Of a DNA stretch of 6,345 bases, positions 1-6,312 are shown in pieces. Under the pieces are notes generated by a model. That model made no database searches. It saw nothing but the letters and a program-made list of their open reading frames with translations, and was not told the DNA's origin. Made by a program: the position numbers and the translations under genes. Origin of the DNA: JAKQIM01 sp964633225 (GTDB taxonomy: Bacteria > Chloroflexota > Anaerolineae > Anaerolineales > UBA4823). Numbering within the stretch: position 1 is the first letter of the stretch; every line of letters begins with the position of its first letter. Location: positions 1 through 6,345 of the forward strand of contig CAZWFQ010000136.1 of assembly GCA_964633225.1 (NCBI GenBank), written 5' to 3'.

Positions 1-1
1 G

Positions 2-1327
2 AAGGATACCTTTGAGGAAACCTACCGGGCCGTCGGCCAGGAACTTGACCAGCGCATCCCGTTCACGCAACTGGACCCAAATTACCGCATCTACTATCAC
101 GACAACACCCACCTTGATCTATACAGCAATATGGGGCGCCTGGCCCAGGAGGTTGAGCAGGTTGCCCCAGGTTCGGCTGAGCGCCTGTTCCGCTTTATTG
201 GCGAGGGGGCCAAGAAGTTTGAGCTGGGCATGGCCTTTGTGGATCGCAACTTCGACCACATCACCGACCTGGCGAACCCCACCGCCCTGTACCGCCTGCT
301 GTCCACCGGCGCCCACGAGAACCTCTACCGCCAGGTTGCAAAATTCTTCAACGGCAATGATAAACTAACCAAGGCCTTCTCCTTCCATTCTATGTTCCTG
401 GGCCTTTCTCCCTTCGACGCCCTGGCAATGTACAGCCTCATCACATACGCCGACCTGGCCCTGGGGATGTGGTATCCCAAGGGCGGCATCTATACCATCA
501 TTGAGGATATGGCGGCCCTGGCTGGCGAACTGGGAGCGACCTTGCGCACCAAGGCCCCCGTCGAAGAAATCCTCATCCGTTCTGGGCGGGCGGTGGGCGT
601 GCGCCTGGCTGGCGGGGAGGAACTCTTGGCGGACCTGGTCATTTCCAACGCAGACCTGCCCTACACCTACCAAAAGCTGATCCCGGCTGCCCAGCGCCGC
701 CGCTACCCAAACAGCCGCCTGGCGCGCATGCAGTACGCCTGCTCTGGCTACCTGCTTTTCCTGGGCCTGGACAAGATCTACCCCCACCTGCGCCACCAGG
801 CCCTGTACTTTTCTGAAGATTACCGCTCCAACCTGGATGCCATCTTCCGAACCAAGACCCTGCCGGATGAGCTGTCTTTCCACATGAACGCCCCCACCGT
901 CACCGACCCCAGCCTGGCCCCAGCCGGCCATACCCTGCTCTACATCCTGGCCCCCATGCCCAACTTGAGCGGGAATGTGAATTGGGAGCAGGCCGCCCCC
1001 AGGGTGCGCGAACAGCTTTTGAAGCAGCTTGAAAAGTTGGTGGATCCCGACCTGCGCCGCCACATTGTCTGGGAGCGGGCATACCGCCCCGGCGATTTTG
1101 AAAGCGACTACAACGCGGTTTATGGCACGGCCTTCGGTTCGCTGGCGCAGGGCTTTTTCCAATCTTCTTACTTCCGCCCCCACAATAAGGCACCTGATGT
1201 TGAAGGTCTGTATTTTGTTGGACAAGGCACCTACCCCGGCATCGGCATGCCGATGGTGCATTTATCGGCCAAATTGGTTACAGAAAGGATCCTTGGCGAA
1301 TGGAAGCAAAGCCTCTCTCGCCGTTAA
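2..1327 (+). CDS. crtI: Phytoene desaturase CrtI, 5'-truncated by window edge
   Basis: FAD-dependent desaturase that introduces the conjugated double bonds of phytoene to give lycopene-type products at the membrane. The frame is open from base 2, so 441 residues are visible and the true start lies outside the window. By alignment with the second desaturase in this window, about 65-70 N-terminal residues, including the GxGxxG dinucleotide motif, are missing. Visible family hallmarks are LDPNYRIYY near the left edge, GMWYPKGGIY (about 467-496), VISNADLPYTYQKLIP (about 640-690), SGYLLFLGL, and the C-terminal FAD signature GLYFVGQGTYPGIGMPM (about 1205-1255) followed by a short helix. It ends with TAA, overlapping crtB by 28 bases. 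Family membership is very secure; the number of desaturation steps cannot be read from sequence. The pairing with crtB favours CrtI over a later-acting desaturase. Confidence 0.93.
   Translation, partial: KDTFEETYRAVGQELDQRIPFTQLDPNYRIYYHDNTHLDLYSNMGRLAQEVEQVAPGSAERLFRFIGEGAKKFELGMAFVDRNFDHITDLANPTALYRLLSTGAHENLYRQVAKFFNGNDKLTKAFSFHSMFLGLSPFDALAMYSLITYADLALGMWYPKGGIYTIIEDMAALAGELGATLRTKAPVEEILIRSGRAVGVRLAGGEELLADLVISNADLPYTYQKLIPAAQRRRYPNSRLARMQYACSGYLLFLGLDKIYPHLRHQALYFSEDYRSNLDAIFRTKTLPDELSFHMNAPTVTDPSLAPAGHTLLYILAPMPNLSGNVNWEQAAPRVREQLLKQLEKLVDPDLRRHIVWERAYRPGDFESDYNAVYGTAFGSLAQGFFQSSYFRPHNKAPDVEGLYFVGQGTYPGIGMPMVHLSAKLVTERILGEWKQSLSRR
1284..1289 (+). promoter_or_regulatory. Ribosome binding site for crtB inside crtI
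   Basis: AAAGGA lies inside the last codons of crtI and is followed by a 10-base spacer to ATG at 1300. It supports the start that overlaps crtI by 28 bases rather than the next in-frame ATG (residue 32), which falls within the conserved part of the protein. Confidence 0.6.
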
Positions 1328-2250
1328 ATACCGCCTATCTGGCAGATGACAACGCAGCCTCGCCTGAAGATTACCAGCTCTGCCGCCAAGTAATGCGCAG
1401 CGCCAGCAAGAATTATTCCTTTGCCAGCAACTTCTTACCCAAAGACAAGCTCCAGCATGTCGAAGCGCTGTACGCCTTCTTGCGCGTGGGCGACGATCGG
1501 GTGGATGTTTCACACGAGGGGTTTGCCTCGCCGCTGACAGCGGTTGAGGATTGGGAAAGCCTGTATTGGCAGGCCTTCGAAAGCGGCAGCAGCCCGCACC
1601 CAATCATGCGGGCCTACCTGAACACGGCGCGCGAAAACCGCATCCCTGCCGATGTGATGGTCCCTTACTTCCGGGCGATGAAGGAAGACCTGACGATCAA
1701 GCGCTTTGCAACCTATGCCGACCTGCTGCATTACATGGAAGGTTCGGCCATGACGGTGGGGCGGGCAATGACCCACATTATGGGAATTCAACCAGGATAC
1801 ACCTTTGCCCAGGTCTTGCCCTATGCCGACGCCCTGGCGATTGCCATGCAGCTCAGCAACTTCTGGCGCGATATTGGCCAAGACTGGAACATCGGGCGGT
1901 TGTACATCCCGCAAGAAGACCTGGCCCGCTTTGGGGTCGGCGAGGAAGATATCGCTGCCCAACGCCTGACGCCGCAATTGGTTGCGCTGCTGGAGTTTGA
2001 GATCCAGCGCGCCGAGCACTACTATGAGACTGCCCGGCTGGGCGTGCTGATGCTGGCGGCTGGTCAATGGGGGGTGATGAGCGGGCTGGAAGTCTATCGC
2101 TCGATCCTGAACATTATTCGCCGCCAGGGCTACAATGTTTTCGGGCAGCGAGCCAGCACCAGCAAGCTGCATAAGCTGGCCCTGGTGGGGCGCGCCTGGC
2201 TGAAAGTCCATTTTGAACACCCTGGCGAAGCGGGGCTTGAGCAAGAATGA
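1300..2250 (+). CDS. crtB: Phytoene synthase CrtB
   Basis: Condenses two geranylgeranyl diphosphates head to head, via prephytoene diphosphate, into 15-cis-phytoene, the first committed step of C40 carotenoid synthesis. The 316-residue length is usual for bacterial CrtB. Motifs seen: YSFASNFLP (residues 39-47); the first aspartate-rich motif in YAFLRVGDDRVD (58-69, D65 and D69 as Mg2+ ligands); YMEGSAMTVG (145-154); and the second aspartate-rich motif in SNFWRDIGQDWNIGRLYIP (186-204, D191 and D195). The GRLYIP tail and the RDxGxD form are typical of phytoene synthases. Related squalene/dehydrosqualene synthases (C30) share the fold, so a C30 substrate is possible, but the neighbouring CruF- and CrtD-like genes favour C40. 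It overlaps crtI upstream by 28 bases and the next gene by ATGA, so it is part of one transcript. Confidence 0.93.
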   Translation: MEAKPLSPLNTAYLADDNAASPEDYQLCRQVMRSASKNYSFASNFLPKDKLQHVEALYAFLRVGDDRVDVSHEGFASPLTAVEDWESLYWQAFESGSSPHPIMRAYLNTARENRIPADVMVPYFRAMKEDLTIKRFATYADLLHYMEGSAMTVGRAMTHIMGIQPGYTFAQVLPYADALAIAMQLSNFWRDIGQDWNIGRLYIPQEDLARFGVGEEDIAAQRLTPQLVALLEFEIQRAEHYYETARLGVLMLAAGQWGVMSGLEVYRSILNIIRRQGYNVFGQRASTSKLHKLALVGRAWLKVHFEHPGEAGLEQE

Positions 2251-3020
2251 AGCGCCCAACAATCGTCTTTAGCCTGGCTGTGGCAGCCTGGCTGGCGACC
2301 CTGATCGCTACCCCAATCAGCATGCAGAAGCTTGGAGATGGCATCTTCCCGGCCCTGGCGGGGCTGGGCGTGCTGACACAGGCCGCGGCGGCCCTGCTGG
2401 GACTGCACACCGGCAAGCCCTGGCGTTGGGTGCTGGGCACGGCCGCGGCGGTGGGGGCCTTCACCTGGGCGGTGGAGTGGGTGGGCTCAACAACTGGCTT
2501 CCCCTTCGGGCAGTATCATTACACAGAACACTTGCAGCCCCAGCTTTTGGGCGTGCCGCTGCTGATCCCACTGGCCTGGCTGATGATGCTGGCCCCGACC
2601 TGGGGCGTGGTGCAGATCATCTTAAAGGGGCGCGGTGGGGCGCTGGCCTTTGCCGCCCTGAGCGGATTGGCCTTCACCGCCTGGGACCTGTACCTGGACC
2701 CGCAGATGACTGCCCGCGAGCTGTGGGTTTGGGAAACACCGGGCGGCTATTTTGGCATTCCGTGGAGCAATTACTTTGGCTGGTGGCTGAGCGCAACAGC
2801 CCTGACGCTGCTGCTGCGCCCGCAAAACCTGCCCGCGCGCCCACTGCTGCTCATTTACGCCCTGACCTGGGCCTTTGAGGCGGTGGGGCTGAGCGTCTTT
2901 TGGGGCCAGCCCGGCCCGGCCCTGGCTGGTTTTGCAGGGATGGGTATTTTTGTGGGGTTGGCAGCCTGGCGGCTGAGATCAAGTTCAAAAAAAACTTTTG
3001 CAGGTGAAGACAGGCGATGA
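2247..3020 (+). CDS. cruF: CruF-type carotenoid 1',2'-hydratase (DUF422 family)
   Basis: Integral membrane protein of 257 residues in the CruF / bisanhydrobacterioruberin hydratase family. The family adds water across the 1',2' double bond of an acyclic (psi) carotenoid end to leave a tertiary 1'-hydroxyl. Family signatures are clear: EWVGSTTGFPFGQYHYT (residues 77-93), LLGVPLLIPLAWLMM (100-114), AWDLYLDPQM (145-154) and GGYFGIPWSNYFGWW (166-180). About six or seven hydrophobic segments are visible (roughly 6-23, 35-53, 61-76, 100-126, 131-147, 178-190, 197-218, 226-241). Conserved acidic and aromatic residues (E77, D147, D151, W160) lie in the motifs. Its ATG overlaps the crtB stop in an ATGA. 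An 8-A run occurs close to the 3' end (2987-2994). Function is inferred from family; CruF of Synechococcus and Deinococcus are the characterised members. Confidence 0.88.
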   Translation: MKRPTIVFSLAVAAWLATLIATPISMQKLGDGIFPALAGLGVLTQAAAALLGLHTGKPWRWVLGTAAAVGAFTWAVEWVGSTTGFPFGQYHYTEHLQPQLLGVPLLIPLAWLMMLAPTWGVVQIILKGRGGALAFAALSGLAFTAWDLYLDPQMTARELWVWETPGGYFGIPWSNYFGWWLSATALTLLLRPQNLPARPLLLIYALTWAFEAVGLSVFWGQPGPALAGFAGMGIFVGLAAWRLRSSSKKTFAGEDRR

Positions 3021-3631
3021 GCAGCACAGCGATTTTCTGGTTTGTGGTCAGCTTCTTATCGGGCTCGGTGCCTTACTCGGTGATCGTGGGCTACCTGGCT
3101 GGCGCGGGCGACATCCGCAGCCAGGGCGACGGCAACCCCGGTGCCACCAACGTGGGGCGGGCGCTGGGGCGGCGCTGGTTCATCGTTGCCATGCTGCTCG
3201 ATGGCTTCAAGGGTGCAATACCGCTCTGGTGGGCCTACTTTAGCGGGCAGGTCAGCGGATGGGAGCTGGCAGCCGTGGCAGTGGCGCCAGTGCTGGGGCA
3301 TGCCTTTTGCCCCTGGCTGAAGCTGCGAGGCGGCAAGTCTGTGGCGGTCACCTTTGGGATCTGGGCGGGATTGACCTTTGCCATCGGGCCGAGCGTGCTG
3401 GGCCTGCTGCTGATGCTGGCTTATAAGACCGTGCGCGGCAGCGGCTGGGCCGTCTTGCTGGCCTTCAGCGGGTTGGGACTTTTCTTGTGCATCTTCTACG
3501 CCGCCGCCCAGCCCGAATTTCTGGCCACCTGGCTGGCCAACGCCCTGATCCTGGTCATCAAACACGCCGCCGACCTGCGCCAACCGCCCGGTTTGCGGCC
3601 AGAAATCTTCAAAGGCGGAGGGCAGGCATGA
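3017..3631 (+). CDS. PlsY-like membrane acyltransferase, divergent, possible carotenoid glycoside acyltransferase
   Basis: Protein of 204 residues, the normal length for PlsY, which uses acyl-phosphate to acylate glycerol-3-phosphate in the membrane. Family pattern: SGSVPYSVIV (15-24), DIRSQGDGNPGATNVGR (32-48), DGFKGAIPLW (62-71), GHAFCPWLKLRGGKSVAVTFG (94-114), and a C-terminal KHAADLR (182-188), with about seven hydrophobic segments. Two signature residues differ from what I know of the family. The GSGN of motif 1, whose Ser is essential in pneumococcal PlsY, reads GDGN (D38). The motif-3 H-x-x-N reads H-x-x-D (H183, D186). The glycine-rich motif 2 is GGKS rather than GGKG. It is coupled by ATGA overlaps to the hydratase upstream and the glycosyltransferase downstream; an AGGTGA 9 bases before the ATG is a fair ribosome site. 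It may be an ordinary PlsY, but position and substitutions suggest a dedicated acceptor, possibly the carotenoid sugar or hydroxyl. Family call about 0.9; the carotenoid role is inference. Confidence 0.85.
   Translation: MSSTAIFWFVVSFLSGSVPYSVIVGYLAGAGDIRSQGDGNPGATNVGRALGRRWFIVAMLLDGFKGAIPLWWAYFSGQVSGWELAAVAVAPVLGHAFCPWLKLRGGKSVAVTFGIWAGLTFAIGPSVLGLLLMLAYKTVRGSGWAVLLAFSGLGLFLCIFYAAAQPEFLATWLANALILVIKHAADLRQPPGLRPEIFKGGGQA
3617..3622 (+). promoter_or_regulatory. Strong ribosome binding site fixing the glycosyltransferase start
   Basis: GGAGGG followed by a 5-base spacer to ATG at 3628. This is the best Shine-Dalgarno match in the window. It decides for a start at 3628 over the longer open frame that runs back to 3487 inside the plsY-like gene, whose extra residues do not look like protein of this family. 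Confidence 0.7.
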
Positions 3632-4761
3632 TCCTGTGGCTGCCCCTCTTGCTGGTGTTGGTGGGCATGGCGGGAATTGCCATGCTCAACACCCTGACCT
3701 TCCCCCGCCTGCGGCGTGGAGAGGGCCCGGCCCAGAGCCCGGCTGTCTCCATCCTGGTGCCGGCGCGGGATGAGGCGGGGAAGATCGGTGAAACCGTGCG
3801 CCGGCTGCTGGCGCAAGATTACCCCAACCTGGAAGTGCTGGTGCTGGACGACCATTCCAGTGACGCCACCGCCGATGAAGCACTCCAGGCTGCCGGGGGG
3901 GATGGACGCTTCCGGCTGCTGCGCGGGCAGCCCCTGCCGCCCGGTTGGATGGGCAAGAACTGGGCCTGCCAACAGCTTGGGGAAGCGGCGCACGGAGAAG
4001 TGCTGATCTTCAGCGATGCCGATGTGCGCTGGGAAGCCGGCGCGTTGAATGCGGCACTGGCAGCCCTGGAGCGCACCGGGGCCGGGCTGCTGACCGTCTG
4101 GCCGACCCAGGCCACCGGAAGCTGGAGCGAACGCCTGGTGACCCCGCTGATGACCTTTGTGGTGCTGGCTTACCTGCCCGACCTGGCTGTGCGCCACCTT
4201 CCTCAGGCGTCGATTGCCGCCGCCAACGGGCAGTTCCTGGCCTTCCGCCGCGAGGTCTATTCACAAATCGGCGGGCACGCGGCAGTGCGGGCCAGCGTCC
4301 TCGACGATATGAGCCTGGCGTGGAACGTGAAGCGCGCCGGGCTGCGCCTGGCGGGTGCGCTGGGCCGCGAGTTGATCTGGACGCGCATGTACAGCGGTTG
4401 GGCCGCACTGCGGGCCGGCTTTGCCAAGAACATCTTGCAGGGGCATGCCAACCAGCCGGCCCTGCTCTTGCTCTCAACCGCCTTTCACTGGCTGGCTTTT
4501 CTCATCCCCTGGATCTGGCTGCCGCTGGGGGCCTTTTGGCCGGACCTGGCGGGAGAAGGCTGGCCGCTGATCCCGGCCGCGCTGACGGCCCTGGGGCTGG
4601 GCATCCGCTTGTTGACCGCGGCGGCAGCCGGGCAGCGCCTGGTAGACGCCTTCTTGCTGCCGGTTTCGGTGACCCTGATGACGGTGATTGCCGCCCAGAG
4701 CCTGGCCTGGCACTGGCGCGGGGGAGCATCTTGGAAAGGACGCAACGTATCCAACCTATGA
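3628..4761 (+). CDS. cruG: CruG-like GT2 carotenoid glycosyltransferase
   Basis: Membrane-bound family 2 glycosyltransferase of 377 residues, predicted to transfer a sugar to the hydroxylated end of the carotenoid made by the upstream hydratase. Order seen: N-terminal hydrophobic anchor (residues 1-20); nucleotide-sugar fold starting SILVPARDEAGKIGETV (41-57); DDHSSD (74-79); PPGWMGKNWAC (104-114); the DxD metal motif in FSDADV (128-133); acceptor/base region LDDMSLAWNVKRAG (225-238); then hydrophobic stretches at about 277-302, 312-334 and 339-360, ending in WKGRNV (369-374), typical of CruG/CrtQ-like enzymes. Starting at 3628 gives an ATGA overlap with the upstream gene and the GGAGGG site. 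The sugar (hexose, fucose, rhamnose) cannot be read from sequence. Other membrane GT2 enzymes, such as hopanoid or diacylglycerol glycosyltransferases, share this layout; cruF adjacency favours CruG. Confidence 0.82.
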   Translation: MILWLPLLLVLVGMAGIAMLNTLTFPRLRRGEGPAQSPAVSILVPARDEAGKIGETVRRLLAQDYPNLEVLVLDDHSSDATADEALQAAGGDGRFRLLRGQPLPPGWMGKNWACQQLGEAAHGEVLIFSDADVRWEAGALNAALAALERTGAGLLTVWPTQATGSWSERLVTPLMTFVVLAYLPDLAVRHLPQASIAAANGQFLAFRREVYSQIGGHAAVRASVLDDMSLAWNVKRAGLRLAGALGRELIWTRMYSGWAALRAGFAKNILQGHANQPALLLLSTAFHWLAFLIPWIWLPLGAFWPDLAGEGWPLIPAALTALGLGIRLLTAAAAGQRLVDAFLLPVSVTLMTVIAAQSLAWHWRGGASWKGRNVSNL

Positions 4762-6254
4762 ATCATCCAATGCCTGTGATCGTGATTGGGGCCGGCATCG
4801 GCGGGCTGAGCGCCGCCATCCGCCTGGCCGCGGCCGGACGGGCCGTGACCGTGCTTGAAAAGAACCCCCGCCCGGGCGGCAAGATGGGCGAGCTGAGCCT
4901 GAGCGGAGACAGCGGCACTTACCGCTTCGACACGGGCCCCTCGGTGATCACCATGCGCCCGGCCTTCGAGCGCCTCTTTGCTGCGGCTGGGCGGCGCATG
5001 CAAGACTACCTGAGCCTGCTGCCGGTTGAGCCGCTGACGCGTTACTTTTACCCAGGCGGGCACTGCCTGGATATCTCACGCCAGTTGGAACGCACCCTGG
5101 ATGGGATTGCGGCGATCGAGCCGCGGGATGTGGAAGGCTACCTGGCTTACCTGGCCTACGCGGCCCGCCTGTACCGCATCACCGCGCCCGTGTTCATTTT
5201 TGACCGCCCGCCATCCTTCGCCAGCGTGGGCAAGGTTGCGCCCGCCGATTGGTCGAAGATCGATGGCCTGCGCGGCATGCAGCAGGCAATTGCAAGCCAT
5301 GTGCACTCGGCAGAGCTGCGCCAACTGCTGGGGCGCTTTGCCACCTACGTCGGCGCCAGCCCCTACCGGGCCCCGGCGACCCTGAACGTGATTGCGCATG
5401 TCGAATTAAACCAGGGCGTGTGGTACCCGCAGGGCGGGATCTACCAGATTGCGGCGGCCTTCGAGCGGCTGGCGCTGGAATTGGGCGTCCAGATCCGCTG
5501 CGGGGCTGAGGTTAAGCAGATCGAAGTGCAGGATGGGCGGGCCAGGGGTGTGGTGTTAGCCGGCGGCGAGCGCCTGGCAGCTTCGGCGGTGTTGGCTAAT
5601 GCCGATGCAGCCGGGGTGTATGAGAAGCTGCTGCCGAGCGGGGCGGTGCCCGCCGCAGCCGTGCGCCGCCTATCTCAAGCCGAGCCGTCTTGCTCTGGTT
5701 TCATCCTATTCCTGGGAGTGCGCGGCCAGCATCCCGAACTGGCCCAACACAATATCTTTTTCTCATCCGACTACCGGCGCGAGTTTGACGAAATCTTCGG
5801 CCAGGGCCGCCCGCCGTTCGAGCCAACCATCTACGCCGCCATCACCAGCAAGGCGACCCCCACAGATGCGCCGCCGGGCTGCGAGAACTGGTTTGTGCTG
5901 GTCAATGCGCCCGCCCTGGGCCAGGGCTGGGATTGGGAACAGGAAAAAGCGGCTTACCGAGAGCGGGTCTTGGGGCTGCTGGCAAAGCGCGGTTTTGACC
6001 TGGGGGGAAAAATTGAGATTGAAGAAACCTGGACGCCGCTGGAGATCGCCCGGCAGAGCGCGGCCCGGCGCGGGGCACTGTATGGGGCCTCATCCAACAA
6101 CCGCTGGGCGGCCTTCCGCCGCCCGCACAACCGCGACCCCTACGTGCGGGGGCTGTATTTGGCCGGGGGAACCGCCCACCCGGGAGGAGGGGTGCCCATG
6201 GTGACGCTCTCAGGCCAGACGGCAGCCAACCTGATCCTGGAAGACAACCCCTAA
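4758..6254 (+). CDS. crtD: CrtD-like 1-hydroxycarotenoid 3,4-desaturase (CrtI superfamily)
   Basis: Full-length 498-residue FAD-dependent carotenoid oxidoreductase, paralogous to the CrtI at the left edge. N-terminal Rossmann motif VIVIGAGIGGLSAA (7-20) and LEKNPRPGGKMGE (33-45); RFDTGPSVITM (56-66); then LRQLLGRFATYVGASPYRAP (187-206), which closely resembles the CrtD family; VWYPQGGIYQIAAAFERLA (221-239); SGFILFLGV (313-321); DAPPGCENWFVLVNAP (370-385); C-terminal FAD signature GLYLAGGTAHPGGGVPMVTL (465-484). CrtD introduces the 3,4 double bond next to a 1-hydroxylated end, which fits a cluster with a CruF hydratase. Start: ATG at 4758 overlaps the glycosyltransferase stop (ATGA) and is followed almost at once by the Rossmann motif. 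GGAAAGGA lies 17 bases upstream, rather far; ATG 4770 is an alternative. The frame stays open far upstream, but only as a shadow. It could instead be a second phytoene/lycopene desaturase or a CrtN/CrtP-like oxidase; CrtD is preferred. Confidence 0.78.
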   Translation: MNHPMPVIVIGAGIGGLSAAIRLAAAGRAVTVLEKNPRPGGKMGELSLSGDSGTYRFDTGPSVITMRPAFERLFAAAGRRMQDYLSLLPVEPLTRYFYPGGHCLDISRQLERTLDGIAAIEPRDVEGYLAYLAYAARLYRITAPVFIFDRPPSFASVGKVAPADWSKIDGLRGMQQAIASHVHSAELRQLLGRFATYVGASPYRAPATLNVIAHVELNQGVWYPQGGIYQIAAAFERLALELGVQIRCGAEVKQIEVQDGRARGVVLAGGERLAASAVLANADAAGVYEKLLPSGAVPAAAVRRLSQAEPSCSGFILFLGVRGQHPELAQHNIFFSSDYRREFDEIFGQGRPPFEPTIYAAITSKATPTDAPPGCENWFVLVNAPALGQGWDWEQEKAAYRERVLGLLAKRGFDLGGKIEIEETWTPLEIARQSAARRGALYGASSNNRWAAFRRPHNRDPYVRGLYLAGGTAHPGGGVPMVTLSGQTAANLILEDNP

Positions 6255-6312
6255 GCAAGGCCTTTCAATTTGCAGGGCAGGCGGGGTTTCCGGGCGCTAA
6301 AAAGAGGAACGA
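6255..6312 (+). other. 58-base intergenic gap after the operon
   Basis: This is the only non-coding stretch between the genes of this window. It has no convincing GC-rich hairpin followed by a T run; only a weak GCAA...TTGC pairing (6255-6258 with 6270-6273) and a short AAGGCCTT palindrome. Transcription may therefore read on into whatever follows. Confidence 0.5.
6304..6308 (+). promoter_or_regulatory. Candidate ribosome binding site for a downstream gene
   Basis: GAGGA with a 4-base spacer to ATG at 6313. The spacing is slightly short. It lies in a purine-rich stretch (AAAAAGAGGAACGA) that is unlike the neighbouring GC-rich coding DNA. Confidence 0.4.

Noticed and set aside
365..1261. 298-residue open frame on the minus strand, antisense to crtI (and a 250-residue one at 1510-2262, antisense to crtB)
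   Set aside because: GC-rich third positions suppress stops on the opposite strand. The translations are rich in Gly, Gln, His and Val with no recognisable motif, while the plus strand encodes clear enzymes.
2381..2451. Direct repeat GGCCGCGGCGG at 2381-2391 and 2441-2451, 60 bases apart
   Set aside because: Both copies encode consecutive alanines in membrane segments of the CruF-like protein; this is explained by GC-rich alanine codons.
2987..3007. Programmed frameshift fusing the CruF-like and PlsY-like proteins at the A8 run
   Set aside because: A minus-one shift into the PlsY frame meets TGA at 3005-3007 before the plsY-like ATG, and a plus-one shift enters an unrelated frame.
3487..3627. 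Longer N-terminus for the glycosyltransferase starting inside the plsY-like gene
   Set aside because: The extra residues are Arg/Pro-rich shadow of the PlsY frame. The ATG at 3628 has a GGAGGG site and leads straight into a hydrophobic anchor.
3945..4757. A frame open for over 800 bases upstream of the crtD-like gene, giving a possible 769-residue fusion protein
   Set aside because: The upstream part runs out of frame through the well-conserved GT2 glycosyltransferase and reads as Arg/Gly/Ala/Pro-rich shadow sequence. The Rossmann motif begins right after ATG 4758.
6255..6312. Rho-independent terminator after the crtD-like gene
   Set aside because: No stable GC hairpin followed by a T run is present; only weak short pairings.
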